NCBI GenBank assembly: GCA_003229495.1
Contig: QIEB01000605.1
Coordinates: 1 to 6,035 of the forward strand
Direction of reading: 5' to 3'
Length of the DNA stretch: 6,035 bases
Source: Flammeovirgaceae bacterium
GTDB taxonomy: Bacteria; Bacteroidota; Bacteroidia; Cytophagales; Cyclobacteriaceae
Under the pieces are notes generated by a model. The model was not told the DNA's origin and ran no database searches. It saw only the letters and a list, made by a program, of their open reading frames with translations. The translations under genes were made by a program, and so were the position numbers. Of this stretch, positions 1 through 6,035 are shown in pieces; the stretch's first letter is position 1, and the number at the start of each line of letters is the position of its first letter.

Positions 1-276
1 GTTGAGTTCGAAACTGCAGATGATGCCCTTCTGGTCCCGCAAAGAAGTATCATGGAGTTACAGGGTCAGTATTCAGTGTATACCGTAGATAGTGACAACA
101 TTGTAAAACAGCGGCAGGTTACCCCGACTACCAAATTAGATGATTTGTGGCTGATACAGGAAGGATTGAACCCCAATGATATGATCGTAGTCGATGGACT
201 ACAAAAAGTAGCTTCAGGCATGGAAATTAACCCTGTACTTACTGAGTATAAAAGTCCAACTAAAGAGCAGGGTTAG
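1..276 (+). CDS. RND efflux periplasmic adaptor (membrane fusion protein), C-terminal end, partial
   Basis: The reading frame is open from the first base and ends at TAG 274-276, so the 5' part lies outside the window and only the last 91 residues are visible. They begin with VEFETADDALLVPQRSI, which matches the end of the beta-barrel domain of AcrA/MexA-type adaptors, where a Val-Pro-X-X-(A/S)-(I/V/L) strand is typical. The membrane-proximal domain follows, with YSVYTVDSDN, a QRQV strand, and a closing LNPNDMIVVDGLQKVASGMEI resembling the family's 'L.pGd.Vvv.GlqkvrpG..V' ending. In this family the protein is anchored in the inner membrane and bridges the RND pump to the outer-membrane channel across the periplasm. 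The pump gene starts 3 bases after the stop, so the two are almost certainly cotranscribed. The internal ATG at position 52 is not the true start, because recognisable family sequence continues upstream of it. Confidence 0.93.
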   Translation, partial: VEFETADDALLVPQRSIMELQGQYSVYTVDSDNIVKQRQVTPTTKLDDLWLIQEGLNPNDMIVVDGLQKVASGMEINPVLTEYKSPTKEQG

Positions 277-279
277 CAC

Positions 280-3200
280 ATGGCGGATCAATCAGGAAAT
301 TTCTTTGTACACCGCCCTATTGTGGCAATGGTTATTGCCATTGTGATCGTAATAGTGGGTGCTGTTTCGGTAATCGACCTGCCCATTGAACAATATCCTA
401 ATCTCACGCCCCCTGTGGTCCAGGTGAGGGGGACTTACACCGGGGCCAATGCCATTAGTGTGGAGGAATCTGTAGCTACTCCTCTTGAACAGCAAATTAA
501 TGGAGTAGACAACATGATCTACATGAAATCCACTAATTCTAATGATGGCACCATGTTGATTGATGTTTCATTTGATGTAGGAACCGACCCGGACATGAAC
601 ACGGTACTGACCCAGAACAGGGTTTCAGCAGCTTCTGCAAAGCTTCCCCAGGAAGTGACCAAGTTTGGCGTGACTACCCAAAAATCACTGCCCAATATTT
701 TGATGATCATTGCCCTCACCGCCGACGGAAGATATGATCAGGATTTCCTGGGCAATTATGCTTTGATCAATATCAAAGACCAATTGTCCAGGGTAAAAGG
801 CATTGGAAGGGTAGATGTATTGGGGGCATCGGATTATTCAATGCGAATTTGGGTAAAACCCGACCTCTTATCCAAATTGGGCATTACAGTTCCTGAAATA
901 TTAGGGGCCATCAATGAGCAGAATGTCATTGTGCCGGGCGGAAAGTTCGGCGCAGAACCGGCTCCACCAGGAACAGAATTTACTTATACGGTAAGGCTAC
1001 CGGAACGATTCAATTCTGCAGAGGCTTTTGAAGAAATTGTCATAAGAACACATCCTGATGGATCCCAGGTAAAAATAGGAGACATTGCCACGGTAAACCT
1101 GGGTGTGGAGACCTATAGTATGATCCCCAGGCTTAACAAAGAAACCTGCTCCATAATTGCCCTTTACCAAGCGCCAGGTTCAAATGCGGTAGAGTTGGCC
1201 CAGACAGTCATAACCGAAATGGACCAGCTAGCGTTGAATTTTCCAGAAAGCATTAAGTACGACGTATCCATGGATACTACCTTGCCCATAACTGCAGGGA
1301 TCAGAGATATTATCATTACCCTGATCATAGCTTTAATACTGGTAATATTAGTGGTTTTCATTTTCATCCAGGATTGGAGAGCTACCCTGATTCCCACACT
1401 GGCCATCCCAGTTTCTTTAATCGGCGCTTTTATGTTTTTTCCCATGATGGGATTTACCATCAATGTTCTTTCTTTACTGGGTCTGGTTTTGGCCATTGGG
1501 ATCGTGGTGGATGATGCCATTGTGGTGGTTGAGGCTGTTCAAGTGAATATCGCTAAGGGAATGACAGGCAAAGAGGCGACTCTTGATGCCATGAATAAAG
1601 TCACCGCTCCGGTGATTGCCACCACATTGGTATTAATTGCAGTTTTTATACCTGTGGCGGGGATGGCTGGGATAACAGGTCTTTTATACCAGCAATTTGC
1701 CATGACAATTGTGGTATCTGTGATCGTGTCATCTGTCAACGCTTTAACATTGAGCCCGGCCCTTTGTTCCATACTGCTCAAGAAACCAGAACCTTATGGA
1801 GGACCCCTAGGGTGGTTCTTTGGTAAGTTCAATAAGGGAATGGACCGCACTACAGAGTCTTATATGAGCTTTACCAATGTAGTAGCCCGCAAAACAAAGC
1901 GTGGAGCCATTTTTATAATCCTGATGACCATTGGTGCGGGGATTTTCGGAAAATTGGTTCCTGGCGGATTTATCCCTGAAGAAGATATGGGGTATTTCTT
2001 TGTAAATATGCAACTGCCCAACGCTGCTTCCATCCAAAGGTCGAATGTTGTAAGCATGGAAATTGAAGATATTCTACTGGATTATCCTGAAGTGAAATAT
2101 GTTACTAACGCTACGGGTTACAGCATGCTGGCCGGATCTATGGTGTCAAATAACGGGTTTATGTTTGTCACTCTGGTGAATTGGGATGAAAGAGATTTAA
2201 CAGCCACAGAGGTAGTTCAAAAACTCAATATAGAATTGGCATCTAAAATTAAAGGAGCACAGGCATTTGCTTTCGGACCACCTGCAATTCCAGGATTGGG
2301 CAATGGCTCTGGGTTCAGTATCATGATACAGGACCGTTTCGGAAATACTCCCCAATATCTTGCTGAAAATACCATAAAGTTCATTCAGGGGGCCAATCAA
2401 CGAGAAGAAATTGGCAGGGCTTTTACCACTTTTCAGGCGAATGTACCACAACGATTTATGGACATTGATAAAACTAAGGCGCTCAAACTGGGAGTATCCC
2501 TAAATGACGTATATACCACTATAGGTGCTTTCATGGGTGGTGCCTATGTCAATGATTTTACCCGTTTTGGACGCCTTTATAAAACTTACGTACAGGCAGA
2601 ACCGGAATACAGGGTTGATGAAAGTCAGATCAATAACTTTTTTATTAAAAACAATCAAGGAAATATGGTGCCCTTGGCTACTATTGCCACTGTTACTCCC
2701 ATCGCCGGTCCGGATTACACCAATAGATTTAACTTGTACAGGTCAGTAGAAGTAACCGGTGCGCCAGCTCCCGGATATACCTCGGCGCAGGCGATGGCTG
2801 CATTGGAAGAAGTTGCCGCGGAAACACTACCTCCCGACATGAGTTACAGTTGGAGTGCTATGTCTTTTCAGGAAAAAAAGGCTTCAGGTTCATTGGGTAT
2901 CATACTATCTTTCTCGTTGCTGTTTGTATTCCTGATCCTGGCAGCCCAATATGAAAGTTGGTCGCTGCCATTTTCAATATTGCTGGGCACTCCCTTTGCA
3001 ATTTTCGGAGCATTAGTCTTTCTGTGGGCAGCTCGGCTGTTTAGCCCCACTTTTGAAAATAACATCTTCGCTCAGGTTTCATTCGTGATGCTGATTGGAA
3101 TGGCCGCTAAAAATGCCATTTTGATAGTTGAATTCGCCAACGATGAATTTCAAAAAGGCCTAAGTCTTTTTGAGGCAGCTATTACTGCCGCCAGATCAAG

Positions 3201-3444
3201 ATTTAGGCCTATTTTAATGACTGCTTTCTCCTTTATTTTGGGTGTTTTCCCCTTAGTAGTAGCCAGCGGTTCCGGGGCAGAAGCCAGAAAAGTTATGGGG
3301 ATGGCATTACTGGGCGGTATGGGAATAGCTACTCTACTGGGCATTTTTATGTACCCTATGCTGTTTGTTCTGATAGGTAAAATTGCCGGCTATGAGAAAA
3401 AGAGGGAATTGAGAGATGCTGCTGAAAACGACAATGAGTCATGA
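280..3444 (+). CDS. RND multidrug efflux pump, inner-membrane permease (HAE-1 / AcrB-like)
   Basis: Complete 1054-residue protein, the usual length for HAE-1 pumps. These are homotrimers that use the proton gradient to export hydrophobic or amphiphilic compounds. The N-terminus (FFVHRPIVAMVIAIVIVIVG, then LPIEQYPNLTPPVVQV) is the family signature and supports the ATG at 280. The layout is the duplicated RND fold: TM1 about 14-33, periplasmic loop 1 to about 339, TM2-TM6 about 341-497, TM7 about 543-560, periplasmic loop 2 to about 866, TM8-TM12 about 870-1035. The TM4 proton-relay motif GIVVDD gives Asp411 and Asp412 (AcrB Asp407/408). TM10 GMAAKNA gives Lys944 (AcrB Lys940), and TM11 gives Arg974 and Thr981 (AcrB Arg971/Thr978), so the relay is intact. 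Residues 613-626 (GYSMLAGSMVSNNG) fall in the switch-loop region, and FGPPAIPGLG at 665-674 is also typical. A weak AGGG at 269-272 lies 7 bases before the start. The gene sits between adaptor and channel. Substrate is unknown; antibiotic, dye, bile-salt or endogenous metabolite export are all possible. Confidence 0.97.
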   Translation: MADQSGNFFVHRPIVAMVIAIVIVIVGAVSVIDLPIEQYPNLTPPVVQVRGTYTGANAISVEESVATPLEQQINGVDNMIYMKSTNSNDGTMLIDVSFDVGTDPDMNTVLTQNRVSAASAKLPQEVTKFGVTTQKSLPNILMIIALTADGRYDQDFLGNYALINIKDQLSRVKGIGRVDVLGASDYSMRIWVKPDLLSKLGITVPEILGAINEQNVIVPGGKFGAEPAPPGTEFTYTVRLPERFNSAEAFEEIVIRTHPDGSQVKIGDIATVNLGVETYSMIPRLNKETCSIIALYQAPGSNAVELAQTVITEMDQLALNFPESIKYDVSMDTTLPITAGIRDIIITLIIALILVILVVFIFIQDWRATLIPTLAIPVSLIGAFMFFPMMGFTINVLSLLGLVLAIGIVVDDAIVVVEAVQVNIAKGMTGKEATLDAMNKVTAPVIATTLVLIAVFIPVAGMAGITGLLYQQFAMTIVVSVIVSSVNALTLSPALCSILLKKPEPYGGPLGWFFGKFNKGMDRTTESYMSFTNVVARKTKRGAIFIILMTIGAGIFGKLVPGGFIPEEDMGYFFVNMQLPNAASIQRSNVVSMEIEDILLDYPEVKYVTNATGYSMLAGSMVSNNGFMFVTLVNWDERDLTATEVVQKLNIELASKIKGAQAFAFGPPAIPGLGNGSGFSIMIQDRFGNTPQYLAENTIKFIQGANQREEIGRAFTTFQANVPQRFMDIDKTKALKLGVSLNDVYTTIGAFMGGAYVNDFTRFGRLYKTYVQAEPEYRVDESQINNFFIKNNQGNMVPLATIATVTPIAGPDYTNRFNLYRSVEVTGAPAPGYTSAQAMAALEEVAAETLPPDMSYSWSAMSFQEKKASGSLGIILSFSLLFVFLILAAQYESWSLPFSILLGTPFAIFGALVFLWAARLFSPTFENNIFAQVSFVMLIGMAAKNAILIVEFANDEFQKGLSLFEAAITAARSRFRPILMTAFSFILGVFPLVVASGSGAEARKVMGMALLGGMGIATLLGIFMYPMLFVLIGKIAGYEKKRELRDAAENDNES
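3441..3444 (+). other. ATGA stop-start overlap between pump and channel genes
   Basis: The TGA of the pump gene (3442-3444) shares bases with the ATG of the channel gene (3441-3443), and a second in-frame ATG begins at 3444. No purine-rich ribosome-binding site lies in the preceding 15 bases. Such overlaps commonly allow terminating ribosomes to re-initiate, which would keep pump and channel production in proportion. The overlap is directly seen; coupling is inferred. Confidence 0.7.
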
Positions 3445-4901
3445 TGAGGTTAAAGGTAAATAATCGACTTTCATTCATAGCCCTTCTAAGTTCATTTGTG
3501 TGGTTCCAGGCTTGTATGGTTGGACCTAATTTCAATGCTTCCAGGACTGAAATAGATTCCACAGCAGTTTACCGGTACGACAGCCTTCAGTTGGCCATGA
3601 CCGATTCCGTTTTAAACATCAAATGGTGGGAGCTGTTTCAGGACCCTGTCATTGATACCCTGATACAAATCGGATTGGCTGAGAACAAGGACGTATTAAT
3701 TGCCTCTAGCAGAGTGGAGCAAGCCAGGGCAATATTAGGTGGCACCAAAGCAGACGTTTGGCCTTCGTTTGGTTATTCTATAGGGGCCTCAAGAGGTGAT
3801 GTAATTCTGGGAACTCCACTTAGCAATCCCTCTAATATATTTACAGGGTTTGGTACCTTGAGTTGGGAAATAGATTTTTGGGGTAAGTTTCGAAGAGCTA
3901 ATGAGGCCGCCAGGGAAGAACTACTGGCCAGTGAATACGGCAGGCTATCGGTTCAAATAGCCTTAATATCCTTTATAACTGGTACATATTATCAGCTACT
4001 GGATTTCCGATGGAGAGAAGATATTACCAGAAAAACCCTTGAGCTAAGGCAAGAATCTTTGGATATAGTCCAGGCCAGATTTGATGAGGGAATTGTTGCC
4101 GAAATTGATCTGAATCAGGCACAGATTCAAAGAGCTATTGCCGCTGCTGCAATCCCATTTTTTCAAAGACAAATAGCCCAGACAGAGAACGCCCTGAGTA
4201 TTTTACTGGGAAGAAATCCTGGCCCATTACCAATTGGATTGGACCTGGTAGATCAGACGCAGGCACCTGATATTCCAGTAGGCATTCCCTCCATGTTGAT
4301 GGCCAGAAGACCTGACATTCTTCAGGCAGAAAGTTTTTTGCACGCTCAAAATGCTCGTATAGGAGTAGCTGTGGCCCAGAGATTTCCAGCAATAAGCCTG
4401 ACCGGTTTGTTAGGTGCAGCTAGTAATGACATCTCTGAAATAACGGATAATGGACTTTCTTTCAGTATTGGAGGTAGTTTGTTGGGACCCTTATTTGAAT
4501 TTGGAAAGAATAAAAAACGGGTTGAGGTGGAAAGGAAACTAACTGAACAGGCACTGTATGCATACGAATTTATTGTAATCACTGCATTTCAGGAGGTAGA
4601 AGATGCTCTGGTGGAAATATCCACACTTAAACAGGAATTGCAAGCCCGGCTTGATCATACGGCAGCTGCACGGAACGCGGAGTACTTGTCCACTGAGCGC
4701 TACGAAAGAGGAGTTACCAGCTATTTGGAGCTCATTGAAAGTCAACGGCAATCTTTTGAAGCTCAATTAAGTTTGTCAGAAACCACCCAGCAATTATTTA
4801 ATGGGTACGTAAAATTGTACAAAGCGCTTGGAGGAGGATGGCTTTCAGAAGAAGAGATGATAGCGGCACAGCAAGCAGCACAAGGAAATATAGAACCATA
4901 G
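3441..4901 (+). CDS. RND efflux outer-membrane channel lipoprotein (OprM/NodT family)
   Basis: 486 residues, the normal length for OprM-type outer-membrane factors. In the family, a trimer forms a beta-barrel in the outer membrane and a long alpha-helical tunnel in the periplasm that docks to the adaptor and pump. The N-terminus has a basic segment (to Arg9), a hydrophobic core (LSFIALLSSFVWFQA) and Cys25 followed by MVGPNF. This matches the 'C.VGPdY' lipoprotein start of the family, although FQAC is a poor lipobox. Two tandem efflux repeats follow. Family landmarks include SWEIDFWGKF (from 141), the ARRPDI motif (288-293), AVAQRFPAISLTG, a GPLFEFG turn, RYERGVTSYLELIESQR, and the closing LYKALGGGW (459-467). 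The start overlaps the pump stop by 4 bases (ATGA); ATG 3444, one codon on, is an equally possible start. No Shine-Dalgarno sequence precedes it, which suggests translational coupling to the pump gene. It is the last gene of the efflux operon. Confidence 0.96.
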   Translation: MMRLKVNNRLSFIALLSSFVWFQACMVGPNFNASRTEIDSTAVYRYDSLQLAMTDSVLNIKWWELFQDPVIDTLIQIGLAENKDVLIASSRVEQARAILGGTKADVWPSFGYSIGASRGDVILGTPLSNPSNIFTGFGTLSWEIDFWGKFRRANEAAREELLASEYGRLSVQIALISFITGTYYQLLDFRWREDITRKTLELRQESLDIVQARFDEGIVAEIDLNQAQIQRAIAAAAIPFFQRQIAQTENALSILLGRNPGPLPIGLDLVDQTQAPDIPVGIPSMLMARRPDILQAESFLHAQNARIGVAVAQRFPAISLTGLLGAASNDISEITDNGLSFSIGGSLLGPLFEFGKNKKRVEVERKLTEQALYAYEFIVITAFQEVEDALVEISTLKQELQARLDHTAAARNAEYLSTERYERGVTSYLELIESQRQSFEAQLSLSETTQQLFNGYVKLYKALGGGWLSEEEMIAAQQAAQGNIEP

Positions 4902-4910
4902 ATTAACGAT

Positions 4911-4970
4911 TATTGATCCATATCACATTTGTCAATAGCTCCTTCGTCCCTAACACCTTCGTCCTTCTCA
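4911..4970. repeat. Diverged 15-base tandem repeat (about four units) between convergent genes
   Basis: Read on the plus strand in steps of 15, the spacer gives tattgatccatatca (4911), catttgtcaatagct (4926), ccttcgtccctaaca (4941) and ccttcgtccttctca (4956). Units 3 and 4 agree at 12 of 15 positions, including a perfect 9-base block, CCTTCGTCC. Units 1 and 2 each agree with unit 3 at 9 of 15. Columns 3, 4, 7, 8, 11 and 14 are the same in all four. The last three bases of unit 4 are the stop codon of the aldo/keto reductase gene. The duplication of units 3 and 4 is clear; units 1 and 2 may be old copies or coincidence. No function is evident. The array occupies nearly all of the spacer between the two convergent genes. 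Confidence 0.45.
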
Positions 4971-5933
4971 TTCCCCCGCCTTATTCATTAGCATTATCTC
5001 ATGCTCATTCAACTTCACTCCGGCAGCACCCATACTTTCTTCAATTTGTTCCACTTTACTGCCAGCGATGATGGGGATGACTTTGGCTTTTTGGTGCATG
5101 ATCCAAGATAGTACCAGCTGATTCAAAGTGCATCCTTTTGCTTCTGCCAAAGACTTTAACAAAGCCATTCTCTGCATATTGTCGGTGGTATGATAATCTT
5201 CCGGCAATTCTTCTCCGGGTCTGGAAAACAGTCCGGAGAGTAAGGTGGAATACGCTAACAAAGTAATGTAATTGTCATCTTCAGCATAATGGATCATTTC
5301 ATCATTGAGCAATTTCTGAACCCATAGATCGGCCGATCTTTTGGGACGAAGATATGAGAACTTTTGCTGTACGCAGGAGTAAGTGATATAGTCATGTATT
5401 TTGCTTAAATTTTGACTTTGTTCAACTCTCCATGACTCCGTATTGCTAATACCGGCAAATCTTATTTTTCCCTGCTCTTTTAACTTGGTGAAAGCAATTA
5501 ATCTTTCTTCAATAGGATAATCCATGAAATCGATATGGGCGTACAGGATGTCAATGTAGTCTGTATCAAGTCGAATTAAACTGTTTTCAACCGATTCGAT
5601 TATGGTATCATAAGAAAGCCCTTCCAACTGAACGGTGTCCAGGTCTCCGAAGTAATTGATGGGGCGCCCCCCGCATTTGGTGGCGATAACCAGGCTGTCC
5701 CTCTTTTTGGTTTTGAGCCACTGACCGATCACATTTTCGCTCTCATCGCCTACACCTTTGTCCCTCCAGAAAGCGTAACAATTGGCAGTATCAATAAAAT
5801 TGCCTCCGGCTTGATTAAAGTGATCCAAAAGAGCATGGGATTCACTTGGAGAAACTTTGGTCCCGAAGTACATAGTTCCTAAACACAATTCGGATATCAA
5901 TTCACCGGTATTTCCAAGAATCACTTTTTTCAT
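4968..5933 (-). CDS. Aldo/keto reductase family oxidoreductase
   Basis: Complete 321-residue protein of the usual length for a cytoplasmic (beta/alpha)8-barrel aldo/keto reductase, which in this family reduces aldehydes or ketones with NAD(P)H. The N-terminus (MKKVILGNTGELISELCLGT, then MYFG) matches the family's opening 'LG.tG..vs.lglGtm.fG', fixing the start. The catalytic tetrad is intact: Asp48 and Tyr53 in NFIDTANCYAFW, Lys86 in VIATKCGG, His133 in ILYAHIDFMDYP. Later come GKIRFAGISN, the QQKFSYL strand, LLAYSTLLSGLF (usually AYSPL) and the cofactor-binding end AGSKVEQIEES (290-300, usually ending in Asn). Substrate and NADH/NADPH preference cannot be told. There is no signal peptide, and no Shine-Dalgarno sequence before the start. 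The gene converges on the efflux operon with a 66-base gap, so it is a separate transcription unit with no visible link to efflux. Confidence 0.95.
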   Translation of the reverse strand: MKKVILGNTGELISELCLGTMYFGTKVSPSESHALLDHFNQAGGNFIDTANCYAFWRDKGVGDESENVIGQWLKTKKRDSLVIATKCGGRPINYFGDLDTVQLEGLSYDTIIESVENSLIRLDTDYIDILYAHIDFMDYPIEERLIAFTKLKEQGKIRFAGISNTESWRVEQSQNLSKIHDYITYSCVQQKFSYLRPKRSADLWVQKLLNDEMIHYAEDDNYITLLAYSTLLSGLFSRPGEELPEDYHTTDNMQRMALLKSLAEAKGCTLNQLVLSWIMHQKAKVIPIIAGSKVEQIEESMGAAGVKLNEHEIMLMNKAGE

Positions 5934-6035
5934 ATAGGTAAATTAACTCAAATCGAATAGGCGCTGTCGACCCCTAAGCCTTGTCTTTTTTATACTAATG
6001 TAACCGACATAAAGAAGAATAGAAACACTATCACT
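5934..6035 (-). other. Upstream leader of the aldo/keto reductase gene, no gene seen
   Basis: These 102 bases lie upstream of the reductase start and continue past the window edge. They contain no supportable coding region on either strand. On the minus strand, TCGATTTG (5949-5956) matches the Bacteroidota -7 element TAnnTTTG at all fixed positions but one, and would place transcription start about 10 bases before the ATG. However, there is no TTTG at the expected -33 position. An A/T-rich TATAAAAA stretch (5986-5993, minus strand) is another weak candidate without a convincing -35 partner. The promoter probably lies in or near this leader, but I cannot fix it. Confidence 0.3.

Noticed and set aside
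1164..1781. Minus-strand open frames opposite the pump gene
   Set aside because: They lie wholly opposite a strongly conserved RND coding region, resemble no protein I recognise, and are explained as antisense shadows.
2101..2157. Switch-loop region of the pump differing from AcrB (GYSMLAGSMVSNNG rather than the Phe-rich AcrB loop)
   Set aside because: As far as I know, similar loops are common in Bacteroidota HAE-1 pumps, so it is family variation rather than an anomaly.
2525..2749. Plus-strand 74-codon frame inside the pump gene
   Set aside because: It is an out-of-frame reading of the second periplasmic loop, with no start signal and no family features.
3356..3562. Minus-strand frame across the pump-channel junction
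   Set aside because: It is antisense to two well-supported overlapping genes and has no recognisable motif.
4911..4937. Inverted repeat TATTGA / TCAATA with a 15-base loop just after the channel gene, as a possible terminator
   Set aside because: The stem is only six A/T-rich pairs with a long loop and no following T run, so it would be too weak for a typical intrinsic terminator.
5958..5981. Short inverted elements around GTCGAC (TAGG/CCTA and AGGC/GCCT) upstream of the reductase, as a possible operator
   Set aside because: The arms are only 4 bases, the two pairings compete, and this level of symmetry is expected by chance.

Overview
The window looks like ordinary chromosomal DNA from a member of the Bacteroidota. 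The reasons are moderate GC with A/T-rich spacers, nearly absent Shine-Dalgarno sequences before the starts, and protein signatures typical of Bacteroidota RND pumps. The assignment is an inference from style, and no marker gene is present to fix the genus.

Positions 1-4901 on the plus strand hold the downstream part of a tripartite multidrug-type efflux operon in canonical order. It starts with the last 91 codons of a periplasmic adaptor (membrane fusion protein, cut by the window edge). This is followed after 3 bases by a complete 1054-residue inner-membrane RND pump of the HAE-1 (AcrB/MexB) type. A 486-residue outer-membrane channel of the OprM/NodT type then overlaps the pump gene by 4 bases (ATGA). 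Together these proteins would form one envelope-spanning, proton-driven export machine. The pump keeps the proton-relay residues (Asp411, Asp412, Lys944, Arg974 and Thr981, numbered here), so it appears functional. The exported substrate cannot be read from the sequence. No regulator is in view; the promoter and any regulator must lie left of position 1.

Positions 4902-4967 separate the efflux operon from a convergent gene. This spacer, plus the stop codon of the convergent gene, can be read as four diverged 15-base units. The two units next to the stop are clear copies of each other; the other two are weaker. No classical GC-rich terminator is visible.

Positions 4968-5933 on the minus strand encode a complete 321-residue aldo/keto reductase with an intact Asp-Tyr-Lys-His catalytic tetrad. 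Nothing links it functionally to the pump beyond being next to it. Positions 5934-6035 are its upstream leader, with no gene and no convincing promoter.

I found no mobile element, CRISPR array, RNA gene or evident novel system. The most unusual item is the small diverged tandem repeat between the convergent genes.
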